NCBI RefSeq assembly: GCF_023913515.1
Contig: NZ_CP099391.1
Span: 806,001 to 870,000 of the forward strand
Direction of reading: 5' to 3'
Origin: Natronococcus sp. CG52
GTDB lineage: Archaea > Halobacteriota > Halobacteria > Halobacteriales > Natrialbaceae
Length of the DNA: 64,000 bases
Below are positions 34,890 to 44,437 of this stretch, piece by piece; the stretch's first letter is position 1; every line of letters starts with the position of its first letter. The position numbers and the translations under genes are program-made. The notes under the pieces are model-generated. The model searched no databases. It had not been told where the DNA came from and saw only the letters and a program-made list of their open reading frames with translations.

Positions 34890-35509
34890 GGCGGCGCGCC
34901 GTTCTCTCCCTCGCGGGACTGGTGGCGATCGGCGGCTGTCTCGACGGCTCGAGCGACAGTGAGGACGACGACAGTGAGGCCGACGATACCGAAGCCGACG
35001 GAGACGAGAGCGAGGCGGCGTCTCCCCCGTTCGATGTCGCGACGGTCGACGCGCCGGGTAGCGAAGCCGGGTCGATGCCCGTTCCGCAGGAGGGGCAGGT
35101 CACGTTCGTCAACTTCACGCGACTGCTCTGTCCCACGAGCGAGGGGTTGATCGAGACCATCGGCGACGTCAGATCGGAACTCGAATCCCGATACGAGGTC
35201 GGCTCGGACGGCGACGTGCGGCTCGTCTCGGTTATCGATCCGCGGTCCGGACCGGATCCCTCGGACGACGAACTGGCCGAGTGGTGGGAGGAACACGACG
35301 GCCGGTGGCCGATCGGAGTCGACGAGGACGGCTCGCTCAACGATTACTACGACGTCGAGGGGTTTCCGACGGTGGTCGTCGTCGACGGTGACGGCGAGGT
35401 CCACTGGCGCGACACCGGCGGAACGTCGTCGCGTAACATGGTCTCCGGCGTCGAGCGCGCGCTGGAGGCCGAACCCGAGGTCGCGGATCCGGATTCCGAC
35501 TCCGAGTAG
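34886..35509 (+). CDS. TlpA-like thioredoxin-fold lipoprotein with single cysteine
   Basis: The 207-residue protein has an export signal with arginines (MRRRAVLSLAGLVAIGGC), a lipobox ending IGGC, and a serine/aspartate-rich linker to about residue 45. The thioredoxin fold follows with VTFVNFTRLLCPTSEGLIET, a WW element at AEWWEEHDGRWPIG, and cis-Pro VEGFPTVVVVDGDGEVHWRD. The usual CPxC site is CPTS, so the resolving cysteine is missing and normal disulfide exchange is unlikely. It may act as a chaperone or use another partner. A paralogue with intact CxxC follows at 35776. Confidence 0.82.
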   Translation: MRRRAVLSLAGLVAIGGCLDGSSDSEDDDSEADDTEADGDESEAASPPFDVATVDAPGSEAGSMPVPQEGQVTFVNFTRLLCPTSEGLIETIGDVRSELESRYEVGSDGDVRLVSVIDPRSGPDPSDDELAEWWEEHDGRWPIGVDEDGSLNDYYDVEGFPTVVVVDGDGEVHWRDTGGTSSRNMVSGVERALEAEPEVADPDSDSE

Positions 35510-35638
35510 GGACCGACGATTCCGGGAACTGACGAATACCTTCGGCCACCGTTCGTCCGCGTTCGCTCGCCGCCGGTCGCTCGCCGAATCGGTAGTCGAA
35601 CCGGTGAACCCTTTTTCGTTCGGCGTGTACGGGAGAGT

Positions 35639-35779
35639 ATGGAACAGCCGCCGGGACGCCGGCCGACCGGCCGCATCGAACGTCGTCCCCCGCGGACCGA
35701 TCGCTCGCTCGAGCGTCGACGCGTCGCGCCCTTCGACGACGCCTCCTCGAGCGTTCGTCCGGAGGTGAGCGGACGGTGA
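35639..35779 (+). CDS. Possible 46-residue leader ORF before the second TlpA-like gene
   Basis: A short frame (MEQPPGRRPTGRIERRPPRT...VSGR) begins after GGGAGAGT and its TGA overlaps the following GTG as GTGA. The product is arginine-rich and unlike the usual acidic proteome, which argues for a chance frame. The matching arrangement before the preceding paralogue is the main reason to note it. Confidence 0.25.
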   Translation: MEQPPGRRPTGRIERRPPRTDRSLERRRVAPFDDASSSVRPEVSGR

Positions 35780-36546
35780 GACGGCGCGAACTCGTGGCAG
35801 GCGTCGGGAGCGTGGGCGTTCTCGCCGGCGCCGGCGCGCTCCTGCGACACGGACCGCCGACGTTCGAGGACGACGAGGACGGCGAGTCGACGGCGGACGA
35901 CGGCGACGACTCGGACGGCGGTCCGATCGAAGTCGAGACGATCGACGCCCGCGGCAGCGACGCCGGAACGCTGACCGTTCCGTCGGACGACGTTACGGTT
36001 CTCATGTTCTTCGTGAACGCCTGCGGGAACTGCCAGGCGCAGGTATCGCGTCTCACCGAGGCTCGAGCGCAACTGCAGGAGGACCATCCGGACGACGTGA
36101 CGTTCCTGTCGGTCACCTACGACTCGCGAGAACAGATCCCTACCGACGACCTCCGCGACTGGTGGACGACACACGGCGGCGACGGCTTCGTCAGCTACGA
36201 CGCCTCGGATCTCATGCAACGGTACAGCGCCGTCGGCTACCCCGTAACGATCGTCGTCGGCGCCGAGGGCGAGGCGCACTGGCGCGAAACTGGCACCACC
36301 GCCGCGAGTTCGCTCGTCAGCGCCGTCGAATCCGTTCTCGAGGCCGAGGCGGACGACGAGGGCGGGGACGATACGGATACCGAGGAAGTCGATGCGGATA
36401 GCGACGAGGGCGGGAGCGAAGGTGACGACCCGTCAGAAGACGGGGAGTCTACCGACGAGCAGGAGGCAGGGACCGGAAACGAGACCGACGCCGGAACCGG
36501 AACCGAACGCGAGAACGAGACGGACGCCGGAGACGGGAGCGACTAA
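35776..36546 (+). CDS. TlpA-like thioredoxin-fold exported protein with acidic tail
   Basis: The 256-residue protein starts at GTG with MRRRELVAGVGSVGVLAGAG, a likely Tat signal without a lipobox cysteine. The thioredoxin domain (about 50-190) has active site FFVNACGNCQAQVSRL, so CGNC is intact, and cis-Pro VGYPVTIVVGAEGEAHWRET. Residues after about 190 form a long Asp/Glu/Gly/Thr-rich tail. It probably acts outside the membrane in disulfide or cytochrome-related redox chemistry. The domain is clearly related to the protein encoded at 34886. Confidence 0.83.
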   Translation: MRRRELVAGVGSVGVLAGAGALLRHGPPTFEDDEDGESTADDGDDSDGGPIEVETIDARGSDAGTLTVPSDDVTVLMFFVNACGNCQAQVSRLTEARAQLQEDHPDDVTFLSVTYDSREQIPTDDLRDWWTTHGGDGFVSYDASDLMQRYSAVGYPVTIVVGAEGEAHWRETGTTAASSLVSAVESVLEAEADDEGGDDTDTEEVDADSDEGGSEGDDPSEDGESTDEQEAGTGNETDAGTGTERENETDAGDGSD

Positions 36547-36572
36547 GCGAGGAACCGAGGCCGCTCGGCGCG

Positions 36573-39080
36573 CTAGGCCTTCGCCTGCCAGTTTCGAACG
36601 CGGTCGGCGCTGATACCGTCCACGTCGTCGGCGACGGAATCGGGGTCCGCGTCGGTCAGGTCGTCGAGACTCTCGATACCCGCATCGGCGAGCTTTTCGA
36701 CGGTCTTGGCGCCGACCCCCTCGAGCGTCTCGAGATCGGAACCGCTCTCGCTCTCTCGAGCCTGGAACTCCTGGTAGTTACAGATGGGACAGCCCAGCTC
36801 CCAGGGTTCGTCGCCGCTGTGGATGATGAGTTCGGGTAGTTCGTGCTCCTCGCAGTGCTCGTCGGTGACCTCGATCTCGCCGCGGCGCGGAAGCGGGAGC
36901 GAGTACTCGCAGTCGGGATAACGCGTACAGCCCACCAGCCGCGAACCGCTCTGGAGTGTCTTGATCGCGAGCTCTCCGTCGTGGTCTTCTCCGCACTCCG
37001 GACACGCACCCAGCACCGGTCCTTCGCCGGCGTCCTCGGACTTGCAGAGCGGACAGCCGTGGACGAACGTCTGCCGGCCGGCCAGCATCTTCACCTCGTT
37101 GAGCCCGTGGTCCTCGCACTCGCGTTCGAGGATCAGCGGCTTGCCCGTCGAGGGCAGCGGCAGCGTGTTCTCGCAGTCGGGGTAGCCGTCACAGCCGATG
37201 AAGTACGACCCGTGGCGGCTCTGGCGGACGAGGAGGTCCTCGCCGCACTCCGGGCAGGGGCCGAGGCGCTTGTCGTCCTTCAGCGACTTGCGCAGGTGGT
37301 CGCCGATCTCCTCGCGGGAGTCGGCGAGGTTCGCGAAGATCTCCTCGAGCATCTCCCTGGACTCGCCGGTGACGTCGTCGAGCGTCGCCTCGCCGTTCGC
37401 GATGGCGTCCATGTCCTCCTCGAGCTGGGCGGTCATCTCCTCGCTGACGACGCGATCGGCGTAGCTCTCGGCCGCGTCGACGACGGCCATGGCGAGTTTC
37501 GTCGGTCGCGGCGGATCGCTCTCGATGTAGCCGCGGTCGTACAGTTTCTCGAGGGTGTTGTGTCTGGTCGACTTTGTCCCGATCCCGAGGTCCTCCATGG
37601 TCTCGATGAGCCGCGACTGGCCGTACCGGCGGGGTGGCTGGGTCTCCTTCTCCTCGAGTTCCACGTCGCTGAGCGCGAGCGCCTCGCCCGTCTCGACGTC
37701 GGGAACGTAGTTCTCGCTCGTATTGAAGTACGGGTAGACGTCGTGGTAGCCGGCTTCGACGAGGCGCTTTCCGTTGGCCTTCAGCCGACAGTCCTCGACC
37801 TCGGCGACGACCTTGAGGTGTTCCCATATCGCGGCGTCGGCGACGGTCGCGTAGAATCGCCGGACGACGAGTTCGAAGATCTCCCACTCGTCGTCGCTCA
37901 CGTCGCCGCGGTTCGGAATCTCACCCGTGGGATGGATCGGCGGGTGGTCGGTCGTCTCTTCGTCACCCTCCGTCGGTTCGATCTCGTCGGCCTCGAGCAG
38001 CGACTCGGCCGAGTCGCCGAACGTCGAGTGCCCGACGAACTCCTTCAGGAGTTCCTCCGGGTCCAGATCGTCGGGGTAGACGGTGTTGTCCGTCCGCGGG
38101 TACGTCATGTAGCCGGCGGTGTAGAGATCCTCCGCGATCGACATCGCTCGCTTCGCCGAGTAGCCGATCGCGCTCGCCGCGCGGATGAACTGCGTCGTGT
38201 TGAACGGCGTCGGCGGCGAGTCGGTCCTGGTCCGCCGGTTGACGTCGACGACGGTCGCCGTGTCGCGACTCGAGAGCGTCTCGTAGACCTCGTCGGCGAC
38301 GGCCTCCTCCCAGACGCGCTCGGCCTCGTTGTCGTCCTCGTCGCGGTAGAAGTACTGGGCCTCGAAGGTCGTTTCCTCGGACGGTTCGGCGCCGTCCCCC
38401 TCGCTCTTCGTGAGGTCACCGAACAGTTCCCAGTAGGTCTCGGCGTCGAACGCCTCGATCTCGCGCTCGCGGTCGACGATCAGCTTCAGCGTCGGCGACT
38501 GGACCCGGCCGACGGAGATGAAATCGTTTCCGAGTTGGCCGGCGGAGAGCGACAGGAACCGAGTGAGCGCCGCCCCCCAGATGAGGTCGATGATCTGGCG
38601 CGCCTCGCCCGCGGCGGCGAGATCGAAGTCGAGGTCGTCGGGTTCGTCGAAGGCGCTCTGGACCTCGTTCTCGGTGATCGAGGAGAACCGCACCCGACGG
38701 ATCGGGACGTCCTCGTCGACCTCGCGAACGATGTCGTACGCCTCCTTGCCGATGAGTTCCCCCTCGCGGTCGTAGTCGGTCGCGATCGCCACGCGCTCGG
38801 CCCGTCGAGAGAGAATCCGCAGCGTGGCGACGATGTTCTCCTTCGTCGCGGTCTTCTCGATGTCCGCGTCGATGAGTTCGACCGGTTCGACGTCTCGCCA
38901 GTCGGAGTACTCCGACGGGAAGTCGACGCCGACCACGTGTCCCGACAGTCCCACGCAGCGCTTTCCACCCCACTCGTAGACGTTCACGCCGTTCTCGCGG
39001 CTCGAGTCGTACGTGCCGCCGGAAAGAATGTCGGCGATCCGTCGCGCAGCGTTGTCCTTCTCCGTGATGATCAGTTCCAC
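36573..39080 (-). CDS. topA: DNA topoisomerase I (type IA)
   Basis: The 835-residue enzyme starts with a Toprim domain (LIITEKDNAARRIADIL; acidic triad ATDYDREGELIG at 100-111). The catalytic tyrosine is Tyr327 in YMTYPRTDNTVYP. Core domains continue to about residue 600. Several C-terminal zinc elements follow: CPECGEDLLVRQSRHGSYF...CDGYPDC, CPLC, CPECGEDHDG...CTRYPDC and CPIC. A helix-hairpin-helix tail (LEGVGAKTVEKLADAGIESL) closes the protein. It relaxes negatively supercoiled DNA. It converges with the TlpA-like gene, 26 nt apart. Confidence 0.96.
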   Translation of the reverse strand: MELIITEKDNAARRIADILSGGTYDSSRENGVNVYEWGGKRCVGLSGHVVGVDFPSEYSDWRDVEPVELIDADIEKTATKENIVATLRILSRRAERVAIATDYDREGELIGKEAYDIVREVDEDVPIRRVRFSSITENEVQSAFDEPDDLDFDLAAAGEARQIIDLIWGAALTRFLSLSAGQLGNDFISVGRVQSPTLKLIVDREREIEAFDAETYWELFGDLTKSEGDGAEPSEETTFEAQYFYRDEDDNEAERVWEEAVADEVYETLSSRDTATVVDVNRRTRTDSPPTPFNTTQFIRAASAIGYSAKRAMSIAEDLYTAGYMTYPRTDNTVYPDDLDPEELLKEFVGHSTFGDSAESLLEADEIEPTEGDEETTDHPPIHPTGEIPNRGDVSDDEWEIFELVVRRFYATVADAAIWEHLKVVAEVEDCRLKANGKRLVEAGYHDVYPYFNTSENYVPDVETGEALALSDVELEEKETQPPRRYGQSRLIETMEDLGIGTKSTRHNTLEKLYDRGYIESDPPRPTKLAMAVVDAAESYADRVVSEEMTAQLEEDMDAIANGEATLDDVTGESREMLEEIFANLADSREEIGDHLRKSLKDDKRLGPCPECGEDLLVRQSRHGSYFIGCDGYPDCENTLPLPSTGKPLILERECEDHGLNEVKMLAGRQTFVHGCPLCKSEDAGEGPVLGACPECGEDHDGELAIKTLQSGSRLVGCTRYPDCEYSLPLPRRGEIEVTDEHCEEHELPELIIHSGDEPWELGCPICNYQEFQARESESGSDLETLEGVGAKTVEKLADAGIESLDDLTDADPDSVADDVDGISADRVRNWQAKA

Positions 39081-39253
39081 TGTCGATCACCTCCCGGTCT
39101 CGGCGTCAGCGGGCGAGTGTCGTCCATCGTCGCTCGTTACGACTGAGGATCTGATAACGCTTTCGACGAAACCGGCAGACAGCGCGGGTGTGCGTGCGTT
39201 CGCGGGCGATTGCGCTCGCGTGTGCGCGAGGACCTACGAGAGGGGGACCGGCG

Positions 39254-39745
39254 CTAGCGCTTGCGCAATCGCCAGCGATCGACGTACGGGCTCAGATCGT
39301 CACTGTCGCGCTCGAACCGGACCGGCTGGCGCTCACCTGCGGCCGTCAGCGTGTAGAACCCGCCTCGCGGTCGTCCGGTATCACCGGCGTCTACGTCCCG
39401 TCCTCGATCGGGCCGCCGACTCGCAGGCGGAGCGTTCCACCTCGATCTCCATCTCGACCCGCTTGATTCCGCGGTAGGTTTCGTACTCACCGGCCAGTTC
39501 CTCGAGCCGATCCTTCCGAGCGAAAAACGGGAGTTCGTCGGGATTCTCGCCGATCAGCGCGGCGAAGACGCCCTTTCCGGGTTCCGCGAGCCCGCATCCG
39601 GGCGAGGCGTTGGCCAGCGGCGCGATCCCGAGATCTTCCGCCGGCGAGAAGCCGACGCACGCGGTCGAGACGGCGATCGATCCGCCGTGGCCGAGCAGCT
39701 CCCGACCGCAGAGCTCCCGGTTCCGGACGGCGTGACTCCGAGAGG
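39254..39745 (-). pseudogene. C-terminal remnant of a serine beta-lactamase-like hydrolase
   Basis: Two leftward frames together give the end of a haloarchaeal serine hydrolase. The first reads RELCGRELLGHGGSIAVSTA, then SPAEDLGIAPLANASPGCGL and FFARKDRLEELAGEYETYRG (about 39716-39440). The second, one frame over, reads GGFYTLTAAGERQPVRFERD and DDLSPYVDRWRLRKR (39370-39254). HGG is the third active-site motif of the family. The SxxK and YxN motifs and the whole catalytic N-terminus are gone, replaced by the divergent MATE gene region. This is a truncated and frameshifted pseudogene. Confidence 0.7.
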
Positions 39746-39810
39746 CGGCAACGGAGCACGGGAGCCGAGCGTTTTTCAGCCGTCCGGGCGAGGAACGGGA
39801 CGAGAGCGCC

Positions 39811-41304
39811 GTGGCAGACACAGAGCGAAAGCGGGTCGACATGACGACGGGGGCGATCCCCACGAAACTGCTCCACCTGGCCTGGCCACTCGTCCTCGGG
39901 AACCTGCTCCAGACGTTTTACAACCTCGCGGACATGTTCTGGGTCGGTCGCGTGAGCAGCGAGGCCGTCGCCGCCGTCTCGCTGATGTTTCCCCTCTCGT
40001 GGATGTTTGTCTCGACCGCGATGGGAATCACCGCGGCGACCATCGCGCTGGTCTCCCAGTACGTCGGCGCCGACGACGACCGGATGGCCGATCGGGTCGT
40101 CGCCCAGACGGTCCTGCTCACGCTCACCGTCTCGAGCGTGCTCGCTGCGGTCGGCCTCTACTTCCGGCGGCCGCTCCTGTGGCTGATCGGCGCCCGCGAT
40201 GCGGTGTTCGTCGAGGCGCTCGCCTACATCGAAGTGATCTTCCTCGCCCTGCCGCTGACGTTCCTCTTCTTCGCGTTTCGGTCGTCGCTGCAGGGCGCCG
40301 GCGACACGAAGACGGCGATGTGGCTCGTGTTCGTCTCGGCGGGACTCAACGTCGTCCTCGATCCGTTCTTCATCCTCGGCTGGGGGCCGTTCCCCGAGAT
40401 GGGGACTCGCGGCGCGGCGGTCGCGACGTTCATCGCCCGCGCGTTCGCGACGGTCGCCGGCATCTACATCCTGCTCGACGGCCGGTTCGGCGTTCGGCTC
40501 CGGCTCGAGGACCTGACACCCGACCTCTCGATCCAGAAACGGCTGGTCGACATCGGCTACCCGGCGACGATCGACGGCTGGGCGCGCAGCTTCGCGGCGG
40601 TCGCGATGGCCGGCTTCGTCGCCCGGTTCGGCGCCGCACCGACCGCAGCCTACGGGATCGGCGTCCGACTGATGTCGGTGACGTGGGCGGTTTCGGGTGC
40701 CGTCGGCAACGCGACGGCGACCGGCGTCGGCCAGAACCTCGGCGCGAAGACGCCCGGCAGGGCCGCGGCGGTCGCGCGAACGGCAACTGCGGGGACGATG
40801 CTCCTCATCTTCGCAATCGCCGCGGTCCTCGTGGCGTTTCCCGCGCAGGCCGTGCGGATCTTCGTCGCCGATCCCGCGGTGATCGCCGAGGGGGTCGTCT
40901 TCCTGCGGATCATGGCACCGTTCTGGGCGCTGTTCGCCGGCGTGATGGTCATCCAGGGAGCGTTCCGCGGCGCCGGCAACACGAAGGAGGCGATGGTTCT
41001 CTCTTTTCTCTCGCGGTGGATCTTCCGCGTCCCCGTCGCGCTGGTGCTCGCGTTCTCCTGGACCCTGACGCTGCCGGGCGGGCTGACGGTCGCCGCCCTG
41101 GGCTGGGGCGTCGAGGGAATCTGGTGGGCGTTCGCCATCGGGATGGTCGCCTCCTTCGTCATCGCCGTGGGCTGGTTCCGACTCGGCACGTGGCGGACGG
41201 GCGTGATCGACGAGTCGGACGACGACGGTCCTCGAGACGGTGCGGCGGATGTCAGCGACGCGGCGACTGGTGAGGGGAGCGACACCGATCCCGTCGACGA
41301 CTGA
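39811..41304 (+). CDS. MATE family efflux transporter
   Basis: The 497-residue protein has twelve predicted helices in two related halves. Typical elements are LLHLAWPLVLGNLLQTFYNL with ADMFWVGRVSSEAVAAVS, SSLQGAGDTKTAMWLVF and its second-half counterpart GAFRGAGNTKEAMVLSF. MATE proteins expel organic cations or drugs using sodium or proton gradients. The start is GTG at 39811; ATG 39841 would remove ten residues. An acidic cytoplasmic tail ends the protein. Its gene converges with the flippase at 41314, leaving nine bases between them. Confidence 0.93.
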   Translation: MADTERKRVDMTTGAIPTKLLHLAWPLVLGNLLQTFYNLADMFWVGRVSSEAVAAVSLMFPLSWMFVSTAMGITAATIALVSQYVGADDDRMADRVVAQTVLLTLTVSSVLAAVGLYFRRPLLWLIGARDAVFVEALAYIEVIFLALPLTFLFFAFRSSLQGAGDTKTAMWLVFVSAGLNVVLDPFFILGWGPFPEMGTRGAAVATFIARAFATVAGIYILLDGRFGVRLRLEDLTPDLSIQKRLVDIGYPATIDGWARSFAAVAMAGFVARFGAAPTAAYGIGVRLMSVTWAVSGAVGNATATGVGQNLGAKTPGRAAAVARTATAGTMLLIFAIAAVLVAFPAQAVRIFVADPAVIAEGVVFLRIMAPFWALFAGVMVIQGAFRGAGNTKEAMVLSFLSRWIFRVPVALVLAFSWTLTLPGGLTVAALGWGVEGIWWAFAIGMVASFVIAVGWFRLGTWRTGVIDESDDDGPRDGAADVSDAATGEGSDTDPVDD

Positions 41305-41313
41305 TCGCGACGG

Positions 41314-42834
41314 TCACTGGCCGGAGCCACCGATCGGCAGCCACTTCCGCAGGGTCGGGCTGAACTCGCCGGCCATCCGGGCGTCGTCGTCGGTGAAGGC
41401 GTCGCTCGCGATCAGCGACCCGAGGTAGGTCGTCACGACGACGATCGGAAGCGCGGCGACGATCAGCGGGTCGGAGTCGAGGAAGTAGACGACCGGTGCG
41501 CCGGCGATGATCGCCGGAACGCCGGCGACGACGACCTTGGCGAAGTCCCTGGTAAAGGGGTGGATGCCGTCGAGGTAGTAGACTTCGACGAGCGTCAGAC
41601 CGCCGACGAGAAAGAGGGCCGTCGCCGAACCGATCGCGGCGCCCTCGATTCCGACGATCGGCACGAGCGCCGCCGAGATGAAGAAGTTCGCTCCGAAGAG
41701 GACCAGCGTGTTGGCGAAGACAATCCGGGAATAGCCCATCCCCTGGAGCAGGGAGCCGTCGGGGCCGCCGAAGGTGACGTTGAACAGAAACGCGCCGCAG
41801 AGGAGGACGACGACGAGGTTCGCCTCGGCGTACTGGGGCGTGTACAGCACGGCGAGGTACGAACTCGCGCCCAGCGAGAGCGTGATCGCGATCGGCATGG
41901 TGAGTCCGGCGATCCAGCGTGCGGCGAGGCGAAACCGCTGTTCGACCAGGTCGATGTCGTCGCGGCTTTCGGCGATCAGCGGCTTGAACACCGGCGACAG
42001 CGAGTTGAACATGATCATCAGCCCGGAGCCGAGCATGTAGCCGACGCGGTAGATCCCCACGTCGTCGGACGAGAGGAAGAATCCGAGCACGAAGTAGTCG
42101 ACGTGACCCATGAGCACGAAGACGACGCTCGTCATCGCCAGCGGAACCGAGTACTTCACGATCGGCCACGGGGCGACGAGTTCGAGTTCCGCCGTCAGGA
42201 GGTCCCACGCCTTGTAGGTGAAGACGGCCACCCCGACCGTGATCGCGACGAACAGCCCGACGACGTAGCCGGCGACGAGTCCGAGCAGCCCCCAGCCGGC
42301 GAGCAGGAGCGCCGCGGTGATCGAGAACCGGACGACCGGGCGCACGAGGTCGCGCATGACGACCCGGTACTGGAGCTTCTTGATGCTGTAGTAGGAGGTG
42401 AGCAGGACGTTGTAGATCGCCAGCATCGGAATCGTAATCGAAAGCAGGAGCAGACCGACCCGCATCGCGGGCTCCTGGAAGACGTCGGCGATGTACGCGG
42501 CGCTGAGTGCGAGTCCGAGCGCAACCAGCGACGACGTCACGAGGACGGTCGCGGTCACCTGGACGATCACGCCCTTCGCCTTCCCGCGTTCGTCCTCGTC
42601 TAAGTACTGGGGGACGAAGTAGTCGATCGCCATCGGCAGGCCGAGGCTCGCGAACACCTGCGTGAAGAGGATCACCGACGTCGACAGCACCCACAGCCCG
42701 TAGACCGACGGGGCGACGAACCGCGTCATCAACATGACGATGGCGAAGCCGAACACGCCGTTGACGACGTTCCCGACGAACGTGATACTCCCCTGCTTGG
42801 CGAGCGTGGTGACACCTTCGTCGTGGTCGGTCAT
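41314..42834 (-). CDS. Polysaccharide-type flippase (Wzx/MVF-like)
   Basis: The 506-residue protein has about 14 helices and a flippase-type opening: LAKQGSITFVGNVVNGVFGF and VAPSVYGLWVLSTSVILF. Conserved charged residues within helices (VPQYLDEDERGKAKGVI; PLIAESRDDIDLVEQRFRLA) support the call. Such proteins flip lipid-linked sugars for surface glycan or S-layer glycosylation. No glycosyltransferases adjoin it, although a GtrA protein lies at the far left of the window. Confidence 0.9.
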   Translation of the reverse strand: MTDHDEGVTTLAKQGSITFVGNVVNGVFGFAIVMLMTRFVAPSVYGLWVLSTSVILFTQVFASLGLPMAIDYFVPQYLDEDERGKAKGVIVQVTATVLVTSSLVALGLALSAAYIADVFQEPAMRVGLLLLSITIPMLAIYNVLLTSYYSIKKLQYRVVMRDLVRPVVRFSITAALLLAGWGLLGLVAGYVVGLFVAITVGVAVFTYKAWDLLTAELELVAPWPIVKYSVPLAMTSVVFVLMGHVDYFVLGFFLSSDDVGIYRVGYMLGSGLMIMFNSLSPVFKPLIAESRDDIDLVEQRFRLAARWIAGLTMPIAITLSLGASSYLAVLYTPQYAEANLVVVLLCGAFLFNVTFGGPDGSLLQGMGYSRIVFANTLVLFGANFFISAALVPIVGIEGAAIGSATALFLVGGLTLVEVYYLDGIHPFTRDFAKVVVAGVPAIIAGAPVVYFLDSDPLIVAALPIVVVTTYLGSLIASDAFTDDDARMAGEFSPTLRKWLPIGGSGQ

Positions 42835-42931
42835 GGCAGCGTGGGTGCGATCGTGTTCGGTCGGCAGTTGCCTTCTCGCAAGCGAGCGGTGTGCATCTGT
42901 CGGTTCGGATCTACCCGGGAGGTCTCAGAGA

Positions 42932-43321
42932 TCAGAGACCGGTCGCCGGCTCGAGTTCGTAGCTCTCGACCTCGGCCGCCCGTTCACCGAAGTGCGGGAA
43001 CTCGACGTCGAACGGCCACTCCTCCCCGGAACTGACGTCCTCCTCGACGTTCTCGATGACGCTCTCGAGTTCCTCGCCCTCCTCGTCGAAGAAGGTCGCG
43101 CGGATCTCGATGTAGGAGAGGGTCCGATTGCCCGCGTTTCTGACGACGCCCCAGACGTAGACGCGTTCGTCCTCGGTTCCCGGATCGTCGCGCACGAGGT
43201 CGTCCCAGACGATCTCGACGTCGGCGGGCTCGGTGATCTCCTCGCTGTTGTCCGTAAAGTACTCGAGACAGCCGGAGATCGGCAGCAGGGCGGTGACTGC
43301 CAAAAATGCGCGACGGTGCAT
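42932..43321 (-). CDS. Small exported lipoprotein with FxLYD-like beta domain
   Basis: The 129-residue protein has signal [18 protein letters not shown] with lipid-attachment Cys18. The mature part resembles an FxLYD beta-sandwich: [40 protein letters not shown] and a final [20 protein letters not shown]. Such domains are common in haloarchaeal surface proteins of unknown role. ATG at 43321 is the only start giving a signal peptide at the N-terminus. Divergent from thi4. Confidence 0.78.
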   Translation of the reverse strand: MHRRAFLAVTALLPISGCLEYFTDNSEEITEPADVEIVWDDLVRDDPGTEDERVYVWGVVRNAGNRTLSYIEIRATFFDEEGEELESVIENVEEDVSSGEEWPFDVEFPHFGERAAEVESYELEPATGL

Positions 43322-43461
43322 CTGTCCCGCTATTTGCGGGGGTGAGCCTTGAGCGTTCGGGAACGACCGCTGGCGGTTCGACATCGATCCGTCGAAAACG
43401 GTGTCACTCCGGTCGCTCATCACGACACACTTTTCACTACCGACTGTTACCACCTAGTTGT

Positions 43462-44391
43462 ATGAGCGAATTCGAACAGTTCAGCGACGTCGGTGAAGCG
43501 GACGTAACGCGTGCGATCGGACAGGAGTGGACCGAGGAGTTCATGGACTTCTCGGACTCGGACGTCATCATCGTCGGCGGCGGCCCCTCGGGACTGACGG
43601 CCGCGAAAGAGCTCTCCGAGCGCGGCGTGAAGACGATGGTCGTCGAGAAGAACAACTACCTCGGCGGCGGCTTCTGGCTCGGCGGCTTCCTGATGAACAA
43701 GGTCACCGTTCGAGACCCGGCCCAGAAGGTGCTCGACGAACTCGACGTCTCCTACAAGGAATCACAGGACAGCGAGGATCTGTACGTCGCCAACGGTCCC
43801 GAGGCCTGTTCCGGGCTGATCAAGGCCGCCTGCGACGCCGGCGCGAAGATGCAGAACATGACCGAGTTCACCGACATCGTCATCCGCGAAAACCATCGTG
43901 TCGGCGGCATCGTCATGAACTGGACGCCGGTCCACGCCCTGCCGCGCGAAATTACGTGTGTGGACCCGATCGCCGTCGAGGCCGACCTGGTCATCGACGC
44001 GACGGGCCACGACGCGATGGCGGTCAAGAAACTCGACGAGCGCGGCGTGCTCGACGCGCCGGGCATCGGCGACGCCGAGGCCAACGCGACGGGAATGGAC
44101 CGGACCGGCGACGACAGCTACGGCGCTCCCGGCCACGACTCGCCCGGTCACGACTCGATGTGGGTCGGCAAGTCCGAGGACGCCGTCGTCGAACACACCG
44201 GCCTCGTCCACGAGGGCCTGATCGCCACCGGGATGGCGACCGCGACGACCTACGGCCTGCCGCGCATGGGTCCGACCTTCGGCGCCATGCTCGTCTCCGG
44301 CAAGCGCGCCGCCCAGGAAGCGCTCGACGAACTCGAGGTCGACGCCGACCCCGTCGAGCTGACCTCGCGGGCCGCGCCGGCCGACGACTAA
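43462..44391 (+). CDS. thi4: Thiazole synthase Thi4 (cysteine-type)
   Basis: The 309-residue enzyme makes the thiazole part of thiamine from NAD and glycine. It has the dinucleotide motif [20 protein letters not shown], the [19 protein letters not shown] stretch and [21 protein letters not shown]. Cys166 (TCVDP) occupies the position of the sulfur-donating cysteine of yeast THI4 and the haloarchaeal enzyme; methanogen forms have histidine and use free sulfide. Thus this copy may be a single-turnover suicide enzyme or may use external sulfide. The transcriptional regulator ThiR is encoded 6.5 kb downstream. Confidence 0.94.
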   Translation: MSEFEQFSDVGEADVTRAIGQEWTEEFMDFSDSDVIIVGGGPSGLTAAKELSERGVKTMVVEKNNYLGGGFWLGGFLMNKVTVRDPAQKVLDELDVSYKESQDSEDLYVANGPEACSGLIKAACDAGAKMQNMTEFTDIVIRENHRVGGIVMNWTPVHALPREITCVDPIAVEADLVIDATGHDAMAVKKLDERGVLDAPGIGDAEANATGMDRTGDDSYGAPGHDSPGHDSMWVGKSEDAVVEHTGLVHEGLIATGMATATTYGLPRMGPTFGAMLVSGKRAAQEALDELEVDADPVELTSRAAPADD

Positions 44392-44437
44392 CCGCGAAAT
44401 CCACACTATTTTCGCCGCCGACCGGGACGACTCGAGT

